A DNA stretch of 64,000 nt from Klebsiella sp. RHBSTW-00484 (GCF_013705725.1 NZ_CP055481.1:4464001-4528000), one strand, 5' to 3'. Numbered from the stretch's first letter, positions 55,201 through 63,449 are shown. Translations and numbers: made by a program. Notes: generated from the sequence alone by a model not told the origin.

Positions 55201-56252
55201 ATGAGCTTTAAAAGAATGTTTTACGCTGTAGAAACTCATGCTGGCGAACCTATGCGCGTAGTGACCGGCGGGGTACCTCATATTCCAGGTAACACCGTTT
55301 ATGAGCAGATGCAGTGGCTGAAAAAAATGATGACCAGATCCGCAAACTGATGCTGCGCGAACCCCGCGGTTACCCGCCGCTGTGCTGTAACCTGATTGTG
55401 CCGCCGAAGCATCCTGATGCAGCCATGGGCTACATTATTATGGAACAGGTTGAATACCCGGTTATGAGCGGCGGTAATACCATTTCTGTCGCTACGGTTT
55501 TGCTGGAAACGGGCATGCTACCAATGCAAGAGCCGGTCACCGAGTTCATGCTGGAAGCGCCTGCCGGATTAATCGGCATCCGAGCTGAATGCCACAATGG
55601 CAAAGTCACTAACGTCACGTTCAAAAACGTCCCGGCTTTCGCTGCTCATCTGGATGCCGTTATTGATGTACCAGAGCTGGGTAAAGTCACTGTTGATGTT
55701 GCCTGGGGTGGCATGTTCTATGTCATCGCAGATGTTCGCCAGTTCGACTGGATCAAGCTGGTTCCTGATCAAGGCGCTGAAATTGCACGCGTATCTTCTT
55801 TAATACTGAGAGCCGCCCAGGATCAATTGCCTGTCGAGCACCCAGACTATCCAGGCGTCGGTATTACCATTTCTCAGCTATCTGGCCCTGCAGATAACCC
55901 AGATTCAGACTGGAAAAATGCGGTTACTGTAGCCAGCGGAGACGTCGATTTTGCCAATCCGGCAACCTGGACCGGCGCTATTGACCGCTGCCCATGCGGA
56001 ACTGGCACCTGCGCCAAAATGGCCGTACTGCATGCGAAAGGCAAGCTGGGATTGAATCAGGCATTCCGCCACGAAGGTATCCTGGGGAACGTCTTCACCG
56101 GCCACCTTGTTGAAGAAGTACAGATCGGCAAATACAAAGGCGTCGTTCCAACCGTAGGCGGGCAGGCCTGGATTTATGGATACAGCACCTATGTTCTTGA
56201 CCCAACAGATCCGTTCACTGAAGGTTTTACCGTCGGAGATATTTGGGCCTAA
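55201..56252 (+). pseudogene. Proline racemase/hydroxyproline epimerase-family gene with a frameshift
   Basis: The gene starts at ATG 55201 (AGGA six bases before): MSFKRMFYAVETHAGEPMRV is a typical racemase-family start. After codon 40 the frame breaks at a run of seven A (55321-55327) and stops at 55348. The rest continues without defect in the -1 frame to 56252. Restoring one base gives a protein of about 350 residues, normal for the family. The first catalytic position is serine (MSGGNT, about S90 repaired) instead of cysteine; the second is the usual cysteine in DRCPCGTGTC. Ser/Cys members are reported to epimerise hydroxyprolines. It could be a true mutation, a homopolymer sequencing error or rescued by slippage. 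Confidence 0.85.
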
Positions 56253-56432
56253 TCCTCGCTAAGTCACAAAAATCGTTACTTATTAATAGACTCTCACCTC
56301 TCGTGTAGAGAGGTGAGTTGTCAGGGTTTCCTTTTTCGCCTGGGGGCATTTTTATCGTGAGCTATTTATTTATCGCCGGGATAAGTTTTGAAAAAGGTCA
56401 GGCCAAATAACGTAACCATGAGGTTATTTATA

Positions 56433-57815
56433 ATGAACACCGGTCAACATTCGGGCATCAATTTTGAAGATGCGCCGCTATCCCCAGTCCATAAAAAAGT
56501 CGCTACGGGCGTATTTCTGGGGCAAGTCACTGATGGTTTTACGCTTAGTATTGTCGGAACAGGTATTGGTTATGCCACGAAGTCTTTAAACCTCACTGAT
56601 TTCTGGGTGGGGTTAATCAGCGCAGGGGCTTTTATCGGGATTCTGTTTGGCAGCCTTTGTATTGGACCGATAACGGACAAAATAGGAAGAAAACTGCTTT
56701 TCAGCGTAACCATGTTGATATTCGCAGTTCTGTCCGTACTACAATTTTTTATCTCCGACCCTTTATTACTCACCATTGTACGTCTGGCAATAGGGGTAAC
56801 TATCGGTATTGACTACACCGTTAGCGCAGCGCTTCTGACCGAATGGACACCTAAGCGCTCGCGAGCCCGCATGCTAAGCTCGTTATTAATCTTCTGGATC
56901 GTTGGATTTGCCGTTGCTTACGCCGCTGACCTGATTGTTATCGGTATGCCTCACCTGGGTGAAGATAGCTGGCGCTGGATCATGTGTTCATCTGCCATCC
57001 CGGGAGCTCTTGCTTTTATATGGCGCGCCAGCACAGGCATTCCTGAATCCCCAAGCTGGCTGGCAAGAAAAGGCCGTAAAGAAGAGGCATTGGCATTAAT
57101 TCATAATCATTTAGGTACTCAGTATTGCCTGCCCCAAGATGAACAGGGTATTTCAACCGAAAAAGGAGCTACATCCGTTTCCTGGTTCACGCTATTTGGC
57201 CCGGAATTACGTCATAAAACGTTAGTCGGTGGAATTTTCTACGCCTGCCAGGTTTTTCCTTTCTTTGGCATTGGGATATTCCTACCTCTGGTACTGGCAA
57301 ATCTGAATATTGAAAACCCACATGCGCCGGGCATTCTTTATAACGTTAGCATGGTTATTGGTGTGGTATTTGGCGTCTGGCTTGTTGATAAAATTTCACG
57401 CAGATCTTATCTGATGTGGACATTTTATATTTCAGCCGTGATTCTGACGATTATCGCACTTTGGCACGGTATGCCTCCTCTGCTCCTGGTAATCATGCTG
57501 TCTGCTTTCGCACTGGTACTTTCCTGCGCGGCGGTACTGGAAAATACCTATCCACCTGAACTTTTCCCTACAGAACTTCGCGGCTCAGGCGTTGGTTTTT
57601 CTATCGCCGTAAGCCGTCTTGGTGCTGCAGCAGGGACATTCTTACTCCCCGTAATTAATACAAATTACGGTATTTATGCCTCTCTGGGGAGTTGTGTCGT
57701 CGTTCTCTGGTTTGGCACGTTTGTTTGCCAATTTTGGGCACCAGAAACATCTGTACATTTTCAAAAAGCCCCAGAAGGGAGTAGCAGCGGAGTAACAGAA
57801 AAAGTCCATCCCTAA
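56433..57815 (+). CDS. MFS transporter, sugar-porter/metabolite:H+ symporter type
   Basis: 460 residues, 12 spans. MFS signature motifs: DKIGRK after span 2 (GPITDKIGRKLLFSV), R-x-x-x-G motif RLAIGVTIGIDYTVSAALLTEWTPKRSRARM, and PELFPTELRGSGVGF after span 10. This is the pattern of the metabolite:H+ symporter/YdjE-type families. I start at the ATG at 56433, nine bases after GAGG; earlier in-frame starts exist. It lies between the racemase-type gene and the 2-oxoacid oxidoreductase genes and is the likely importer for the pathway substrate. Confidence 0.88.
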   Translation: MNTGQHSGINFEDAPLSPVHKKVATGVFLGQVTDGFTLSIVGTGIGYATKSLNLTDFWVGLISAGAFIGILFGSLCIGPITDKIGRKLLFSVTMLIFAVLSVLQFFISDPLLLTIVRLAIGVTIGIDYTVSAALLTEWTPKRSRARMLSSLLIFWIVGFAVAYAADLIVIGMPHLGEDSWRWIMCSSAIPGALAFIWRASTGIPESPSWLARKGRKEEALALIHNHLGTQYCLPQDEQGISTEKGATSVSWFTLFGPELRHKTLVGGIFYACQVFPFFGIGIFLPLVLANLNIENPHAPGILYNVSMVIGVVFGVWLVDKISRRSYLMWTFYISAVILTIIALWHGMPPLLLVIMLSAFALVLSCAAVLENTYPPELFPTELRGSGVGFSIAVSRLGAAAGTFLLPVINTNYGIYASLGSCVVVLWFGTFVCQFWAPETSVHFQKAPEGSSSGVTEKVHP

Positions 57816-57871
57816 TTGTGGAAAGCTAATTATCAACAGCAAATATGCAATGTGAGATTTTATTGTGAATC

Positions 57872-57893
57872 GCTCCGCCAATAATGGCGGAGC
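57872..57893 (+). terminator. Perfect hairpin between the MFS and oxidoreductase alpha genes
   Basis: GCTCCGCC (57872-57879), loop AATAAT, GGCGGAGC (57886-57893). There is no U-run; it may be an attenuator, an RNA-processing or a stability element setting subunit ratios. Confidence 0.5.
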
Positions 57894-57922
57894 AAATAAT
57901 GAATAAAATGTGAGACAACAGG

Positions 57923-58993
57923 ATGAGCGAAACATTATTTTTAAAAAATACTGAAACATTTGCCGAAAGCATGCTCCGATGCGGAGTTCGTTGCCACTTT
58001 GCCTATCCTATTACTCCGGCAACAGATGCCATGAAGTATTCAGCATGGCGTCAACCGCAAAAAAATGGCCGCATGGTGCAGATGGAGAGTGAACTGGCCG
58101 TGGCGAATGCGCTGGCGGGCTATGCGTGCACCGGTAAACTGGGCGCAACAACGACCTCCGGACCAGGGATGACGTTGATGCAAGAGACGCTCTCCTTTAT
58201 GGCCGCAGGTGAACTCCCCGCGTTGTTCCTTGATGCTATGCGCGTGGGGCCGGGGGACGGCGATATTCTTGGCGCGCAAAGTAACTACTTCCAGGCAACC
58301 CGAGGAGGGGGTCACGGTGATTACAGAGTTATCGTACTCGCCCCATCCAGCGGTCAGGAAATCGCCGATCTTATGCCGCATGCGGTAAAACTTGCCTACA
58401 CCTGGCGAACCCCGATCTTGTTTGTCGTCGATGGCGTGACCTGCCAAATGACGGAATCAACGACCTTCCAGGATGAACACGATTACAGCGCCGAATTTGA
58501 TACGTCGAGTTGGGCTATAACAGGTACAAAAGATCACACCAAACGGTTCCTGCTTACCGGTAGTTATAACCATGAGCAGGGATACGACATGAACGAACGA
58601 CTGCGGCATAAATACGAAAAAATCAAAACGCAGGAACAACTCTGGCAACAGGAAGAGGTGGAAGACGCTGAAGTGCTGGTTGCTGCTTTCGGCATTCACG
58701 GGCGCATGTCAAAAGACCTCGTCTCTTCTCTGCGCGCAGAAGGGAAAAAAGTGGGCTATATCCGCCCAATTACCTTATGGCCTTTCCCTGATAAAGCCTT
58801 TGAATCACTGCCCTCCTCAGTCAAATCGATCCTCGTTGTTGAGATGAACCATGGTCAGATGGTGGAAGACGTTCGTCTTGCCGTTAACGGGAAAGTTCCG
58901 GTCCATTTCCTGGGTAAGACTGGCGGAAATTTCCCGATGTGTACGCTCGCGGACATGACGCGTGAAGTGAACAAATTACTTGATGGAGAATAA
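57923..58993 (+). CDS. 2-oxoacid:ferredoxin oxidoreductase, alpha subunit (VorB-like)
   Basis: 356 residues. FAYPITPATDAMKYSAW near residue 32, the ESE motif in QMESELAVANALAGYACTGKLGATTTSGPGMTLMQE and YFQATRGGGHGDYRVIVLAPSSGQEIADL near 117 are distinctive of the VOR branch (3-methyl-2-oxobutanoate:ferredoxin oxidoreductase), more than of the pyruvate or 2-oxoglutarate enzymes. The C-terminal half is the domain II Rossmann fold. It binds CoA/substrate and with the TPP-binding beta subunit decarboxylates a 2-oxoacid to acyl-CoA. Uncommon in enterobacteria. Confidence 0.92.
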   Translation: MSETLFLKNTETFAESMLRCGVRCHFAYPITPATDAMKYSAWRQPQKNGRMVQMESELAVANALAGYACTGKLGATTTSGPGMTLMQETLSFMAAGELPALFLDAMRVGPGDGDILGAQSNYFQATRGGGHGDYRVIVLAPSSGQEIADLMPHAVKLAYTWRTPILFVVDGVTCQMTESTTFQDEHDYSAEFDTSSWAITGTKDHTKRFLLTGSYNHEQGYDMNERLRHKYEKIKTQEQLWQQEEVEDAEVLVAAFGIHGRMSKDLVSSLRAEGKKVGYIRPITLWPFPDKAFESLPSSVKSILVVEMNHGQMVEDVRLAVNGKVPVHFLGKTGGNFPMCTLADMTREVNKLLDGE

Positions 58994-58994
58994 A

Positions 58995-59762
58995 ATGCAG
59001 TCACTAAAAGACATTTATGGCCAGACCCTCAAGTTTGACGAAAACTTCAGTTTTTGTCCCGGCTGCGGGCATGGCATTGTGACCCGCCTGGTAGCAGAAA
59101 CCATCGAACACTTCGGAATCAGAGAGAAAACAATAGCTGTTGCCGGGATAGGCTGCGGTGGTTTCTCTCATCATTATCTGGATATCGATGCAATTGAAGC
59201 CATGCATGGCAGAGCCCCTGCCGTCGCCATCGGTTATCAAATGGCTATGCCTGATAATATTGTTTACACCTATCAAGGCGATGGTGATATGAGCAGTATT
59301 GGACTTGCCGAACTTTTACATGCCGCAAACCGGGGGGTTCCTATCACCTGCATCATGGTGAATAACTCACTTTATGGGATGACCGGGGGGCAGATGTCCC
59401 CAGCAACCCTTCCAGGACAAATCACCACAACCACACCAAAAGGACGCGATCCGTCAATTCACGGTAATCCGCTACTGGTGCCGGAAATGATGCGCGCAAT
59501 GAAAGGCGTAGCGTATCTGGCAAGGGAAACCGTTGCTGATTTTCAGGGGATAATGAAAGCAGAACAAAGCATACGCAATGCTTTTGAATGTCAAATCAAA
59601 GGATTAGGGTTCTCCTTCGTTGAAGTCATCGTTCCGTGTCCCACAGGGTTAAAAATGACGGCCACGGACGCCTATGCATGGTCAGCAAAGAATGCTCTGG
59701 AGTGCTTTACTCCGCAGGTCTTTAAAAATTGCCTCGAACAACAAAAAATACCTGTTGCATAA
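58995..59762 (+). CDS. 2-oxoacid:ferredoxin oxidoreductase, beta subunit (TPP-binding, VorA-like)
   Basis: 255 residues. CPGCGHGIV near residue 22 gives the proximal cluster/TPP cysteines; the TPP motif is GDGDMSSIGLAELLHAANRGVPITCIMVNN (GDGD...NN, about 97-126), followed by YGMTGGQMSP and EVIVPCPTG. I start at the ATG at 58995, one base after the alpha stop and behind GGAGA. It forms the catalytic core with the alpha subunit; gamma and delta come from the minus-strand operon at 53.7-54.4 kb. Confidence 0.93.
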   Translation: MQSLKDIYGQTLKFDENFSFCPGCGHGIVTRLVAETIEHFGIREKTIAVAGIGCGGFSHHYLDIDAIEAMHGRAPAVAIGYQMAMPDNIVYTYQGDGDMSSIGLAELLHAANRGVPITCIMVNNSLYGMTGGQMSPATLPGQITTTTPKGRDPSIHGNPLLVPEMMRAMKGVAYLARETVADFQGIMKAEQSIRNAFECQIKGLGFSFVEVIVPCPTGLKMTATDAYAWSAKNALECFTPQVFKNCLEQQKIPVA

Positions 59763-59824
59763 GCATTAAACGCACATAGCTCATTTTGGAGAAAGTCGCA
59801 TAATGCGCTAACGTGTTGTTCCGC

Positions 59825-59850
59825 TTCAGCGTCGTGAAAACGACGCTGAA
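59825..59850 (+). terminator. Hairpin after the oxidoreductase beta gene
   Basis: TTCAGCGTCGT (59825-59835), GAAA tetraloop, ACGACGCTGAA (59840-59850): a perfect 11-base stem with a stable tetraloop. There is no long U-run, so it is terminator-like or an mRNA 3'-end protector. Confidence 0.6.
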
Positions 59851-60020
59851 TTCATTCATAATCAATTGCTAACATACTGAAGTACAAGCACTAACAATTT
59901 CCATCAAAAGGGCTTTTCAGTTTATTTACCCCTCTAAATGCAATAAAATAGGGAAAGGCTAATGAGGGAAGCGTATCTTGATTGCTTGTCGACACCATGA
60001 TTTTGAAGGATACCCAGGTC

Positions 60021-60812
60021 ATGTCAGAAGAAGATAAAAAATATTACGAAATTGGTTCTATAACGAAAGTCTGTACGCTAATCGAAATGCTTTCGACAAG
60101 AAAATCATGGGAACTTTCAGAGTTATGCCGTGCAGTCGGCATGCCGAAAACAACGGTACACCGAATGCTGCTGACGCTTGCCGATAACGGATACGTCGTA
60201 CAAGAAAAACAGCGGGGGGAGTACTCTCTTTCGTTTAAATTATTTTCGATCAGCAGTAGGGTGATTAATCACTCTCAACTGGTGGATATCGCGCGTCCAT
60301 TCTGCAAAGATCTGTTGGCGGCAATTGATGAAACGGTAAACCTCTGCGTCGTTTCTGGTACAGAGATGCTGATTATCGACAAACAGGTCACCACCCAAAC
60401 GCTTCGCCAGGATTCCATTATCGGTAGCTCTTTCTCCCTTATTCAGTCAGCTTCCGGGCGCGTGTTTCTTGCGTTCAGTGATGAGAATGAAGTCAATAAA
60501 ACGCTTCAGCTAATCGATAATAAAAACATCCCCATCCCTGAGCGTGAATCTCTGCTCAAAGAAATTGAGAAAATTCGTAAAGTCGGCATCGCTCACGATT
60601 ATGAAGAGGTTTTCCAGGGCGTCCGTTGTATCGCAGCACCGGTCTTTAATTATGAAGATACTGTAGTTGCAACGCTCAGCATTTCGATACCCGTTGTTCG
60701 TCTTGATAAAACAACTGCGGCGAATATTGAGCAACAGCTTCTCACGACCGTTGGTCGAATATCACAACGTCTTGGAGCCTCAACGGCTGTTTTATCAAAA
60801 CTGTTTATGTGA
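60021..60812 (+). CDS. IclR-family transcriptional regulator
   Basis: 263 residues. N-terminal winged helix with SWELSELCRAVGMPKTTVHRMLLTLADNGYVVQE, then the IclR effector domain (DIARPFCKDLLAAIDETVNLCVV, SASGRVFLAF, GIAHDYEEVFQGVRCIAAPVFN). I start at the ATG at 60021 behind AAGGA; two earlier in-frame starts have no support. It sits in the middle of the 51-63 kb island and is its only regulator in the window, so it probably binds the 20-bp motif present at 54691, 55017 and 61144. Confidence 0.9.
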   Translation: MSEEDKKYYEIGSITKVCTLIEMLSTRKSWELSELCRAVGMPKTTVHRMLLTLADNGYVVQEKQRGEYSLSFKLFSISSRVINHSQLVDIARPFCKDLLAAIDETVNLCVVSGTEMLIIDKQVTTQTLRQDSIIGSSFSLIQSASGRVFLAFSDENEVNKTLQLIDNKNIPIPERESLLKEIEKIRKVGIAHDYEEVFQGVRCIAAPVFNYEDTVVATLSISIPVVRLDKTTAANIEQQLLTTVGRISQRLGASTAVLSKLFM

Positions 60813-61143
60813 AAATAACAGCCTCCCTTTATTATCGGCAATCATCTATTTTGATTGCCCTCCCTTATTGCATTTCGAATATCGCTACGCTAGCCCATCC
60901 CTCCAGGTGTACTTTAAATACTTCAGATAATCGCTTCTCTAATGAGATGCAGAATACCTAATTACTAATCTACAACTGAATACATTTCCAAAAGCTTTCT
61001 CCACCGGAGAAATCAATAAAAGCATGATTAAAATCAAAAAATCATTTATGTATACAATCCTGAACAAATAAATAGCGATCAAGCTCAACACTGTATATTT
61101 CAAGTGTTGACACCTCTGAAATATTAGAAATATACTATCATTA

Positions 61144-61163
61144 ATTCGGGACGTCGTAACACA
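61144..61163 (+). promoter_or_regulatory. Shared 20-bp operator-like motif, site 3
   Basis: ATTCGGGACGTCGTAACACA, 153 bases before the Hcr-like start. Compared with sites 1 and 2 it keeps CGGRAC and CGTAAC at the same spacing. ACGTCGT is identical to site 1. Confidence 0.55.
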
Positions 61164-61247
61164 ATACGGAATATGATATGATTTTCATTGGCGAATATGC
61201 TCCACCAGATCCGCCATTCTTGAGTCATATCATGTATGCATAACAAC

Positions 61248-61283
61248 ATAACCTTGATAAGAGCAAGATTATCAGATGGTTAT
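61248..61283. promoter_or_regulatory. Extended dyad upstream of the Hcr-like gene
   Basis: ATAACC-T-TGATAA, an 8-base centre, TTATCA-GAT-GGTTAT: inner and outer arms both pair. It lies 32 bases before the start codon and could be an operator or a leader hairpin. Confidence 0.45.
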
Positions 61284-61315
61284 ACAAATTTATGACTATT
61301 GTCTAAGGAAGCGCT

Positions 61316-62308
61316 ATGTTATCAGCACCACATGCACTCTGTACTTATCGTATGCAAGTCCACCACATCGATCAGGAAACGGCTGATGTATGGACCTTAT
61401 TTCTGAGCTGCCATGAAGGCTATGAGTATGAACCAGGACAATTTGCATTAGTCAGTATAAATAACAGCGAAACCTTACGAGCTTATACAATTTCCTCCAC
61501 CCCGGGAATTAGCCCTTATATTGCCTTAACTGTACGACGTTTACCTGATGGGTTAGGTTCTCGTTGGCTCACCGAGCAAGTCAAAGCAGGGGATAACATT
61601 TGGTTATCGCAAGCTCAGGGAGATTTCACCTGCGCCCATCACAAGGACAAACGTTATTTGTTTATGGCGGCTGGGTGTGGCGTCACCCCAATTATTTCAA
61701 TGTGCAGATGGCTGGAGGCTAATCGCCCGCAAACAAACGTACAGGTTATTTACAGCGTACGTTCCCCTGACGATATTATTTTTAATGAGGAGTGGCGGGA
61801 TCTTCAACGCTGGTTAAAGCTCACGATTTTTGCTGAACAAGGCGCGGAGGGAGATATTTTGTCTGGCCGCGTAACGCAGGAAAAGCTTGCCGAATTAGTC
61901 CCCGATCTTGACCAACGTCGGGTCATGGTTTGTGGCCCAGTCCCTTACATGGACCAGGTCGCCGCTGATACTGCTGCGCTAGGTGCCACACAATACGAAC
62001 AAGAGCAATTTCATGTTCCAGCACTGGCAACTCCTAGTACAGGCGAGAAGCTGTTAAACGTCACCGTCGCTCATCTGGCACAAGAGTTTCACGTACCAGC
62101 AGGAGTAACGTTGCTGGAGGCATTAAAGGGAAACAACGTACCGGTCATGGCCATTTGCAACGCAGGCTTCTGTGGTAGCTGTAAAACCCGTGTAATACAG
62201 GGCAAACACAGCGTCAGTAGTACAACAACGCTGAGTGCGGACGAAATTGAACAAGGTTATGTTTTAGCCTGTGCGTGCCGCCTTGAAGGGGATGTCGTCG
62301 TAGCCTGA
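61316..62308 (+). CDS. Hcr-like NAD(P)H oxidoreductase with [2Fe-2S] domain
   Basis: 330 residues. Domain order FAD-binding (LRAYTISSTPG, residues 45-60), NAD-binding (FMAAGCGVTPIISMCRWL and VMVCGPVPYMD), then a plant-type [2Fe-2S] ferredoxin domain with CNAGFCGSC and a distant cysteine (VLACAC). It is clearly similar to E. coli Hcr along its whole length, but no hcp gene is next to it. Beside a ferredoxin-linked oxidoreductase it may pass electrons between ferredoxin and NAD(P). AAGGA six bases before the ATG. Confidence 0.88.
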   Translation: MLSAPHALCTYRMQVHHIDQETADVWTLFLSCHEGYEYEPGQFALVSINNSETLRAYTISSTPGISPYIALTVRRLPDGLGSRWLTEQVKAGDNIWLSQAQGDFTCAHHKDKRYLFMAAGCGVTPIISMCRWLEANRPQTNVQVIYSVRSPDDIIFNEEWRDLQRWLKLTIFAEQGAEGDILSGRVTQEKLAELVPDLDQRRVMVCGPVPYMDQVAADTAALGATQYEQEQFHVPALATPSTGEKLLNVTVAHLAQEFHVPAGVTLLEALKGNNVPVMAICNAGFCGSCKTRVIQGKHSVSSTTTLSADEIEQGYVLACACRLEGDVVVA

Positions 62309-62465
62309 ATTATTTCGCGGGAGAGTCGCTGCCCTTATTGGGCAATAATTCTACTGTTCAGGCATGCGTAAATTTTATGGCATAGGGAAAAAGGCTAATC
62401 AGCTATTTTAAAACTATTCGACACCTGCATTCCCTGCGTCATCGTATTGAAACCCAGGAAGAAAA

Positions 62466-63449
62466 ATGCTGTTAATCAATGAAAAACAAGTCCAGGAAGT
62501 CGTGACAATTAAGATGACTCTCCCGGTGTTAAAAAAAGCCTATGAGGATTGTGTAAAAGGTGAGATTTATGCCGGGAATCGGGTTTTTATGCCCGTACGA
62601 GGGCAGGAAAACGTAGGCCAGTGGCTGATCGCCAATTTCACCAACGCCCCCTACTTTGGTTCTAAATTCTCGTCGGTATTCCCTGGCAATATTTTTAAGG
62701 GCATGCCAAGCGTTATGTCAAAAGTTAGCCTGTACTCAGCTGAGACTGGAGATCTACTGGCCTTAATTGATGCGAACTATCTTACTGCAATAAAAACCGC
62801 AGGTAGCGCAGCTATTGCAACCGATGTTCTGGCCAGAAAAGATGCCTGCCGTTTGGGAATTATTGGCTCTGGATTGCAGGCATTCTCACAGGTTCTTGCC
62901 ATCCAGGAGGTCCGAGAAATCAAAGAGCTATATATTTTTGATATTGCATCAGAAAGAGTTAAGTCATTCATTGAGCATATTAAAAAAGTACAAAACAAGC
63001 CTTATCGTATTATTGAGGCACGAACAGCCGACGATTGCGTATCATCCTCCGATATTCTGTGTACCTGCACGACGTCCCTGACCCCCGTATTCTCTGGGTC
63101 AAACGTTAAACCGGGTACGCATATTAACGCAATTGGTTCCTTTACCTCTTTCATGCAAGAAATTGATGAGGAAACAGTCGTCAGGTCGGACAAAATTATT
63201 ACTGAACACGTAGAAGGATTATGGGAAGCAGCTGGAGATATCATCATCCCTTTTGAAAAGGGATTAATAACAGAAGATAAAATCGATGGTTCAATTGGCG
63301 ATATCCTGACTAACAAAATCTCAGGTCGTGATAATAATCAGCAAATTACCCTCTATGAAAGTGTCGGCTCCGGGGTGCTTGATATTGCGCTCTCCATCGC
63401 CGTTTACGATTACTATCATGGAAGCGCTCAGCCCCTCTGCGAACAGTAA
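62466..63449 (+). CDS. Ornithine cyclodeaminase/mu-crystallin-family protein (ketimine reductase-like)
   Basis: 327 residues. The Rossmann motif GIIGSGLQAFSQVLAI near residue 132 and KTAGSAAIATDVLARKDA just before it are standard for the family, as is GTHINAIGSF near 214. Characterised relatives are ornithine cyclodeaminases, alanine dehydrogenases and delta1-pyrroline-2-carboxylate/ketimine reductases. Next to a proline-racemase-type gene and RidA, a cyclic-imine (pyrroline-2-carboxylate) reductase is the most sensible guess. CCAGGAAG precedes the ATG. Confidence 0.85.
   Translation: MLLINEKQVQEVVTIKMTLPVLKKAYEDCVKGEIYAGNRVFMPVRGQENVGQWLIANFTNAPYFGSKFSSVFPGNIFKGMPSVMSKVSLYSAETGDLLALIDANYLTAIKTAGSAAIATDVLARKDACRLGIIGSGLQAFSQVLAIQEVREIKELYIFDIASERVKSFIEHIKKVQNKPYRIIEARTADDCVSSSDILCTCTTSLTPVFSGSNVKPGTHINAIGSFTSFMQEIDEETVVRSDKIITEHVEGLWEAAGDIIIPFEKGLITEDKIDGSIGDILTNKISGRDNNQQITLYESVGSGVLDIALSIAVYDYYHGSAQPLCEQ

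Larger units (their letters stand above)
60813..61315. other. 503-bp AT-rich intergenic region before the Hcr-like gene
   Basis: No gene recognised. It contains the third 20-bp motif (61144-61163) and, closer to the gene, a long dyad (61248-61283). The rest is AT-rich without clear structure. Confidence 0.5.

Noticed and set aside
55320..55327. Programmed -1 ribosomal frameshift site in the racemase-type gene
   Set aside because: The heptamer needed for tandem slippage would be G-AAA-AAA, a poor fit, and no stimulatory hairpin is evident directly downstream. Simple mutation or homopolymer error is more likely, though slippage is not excluded.
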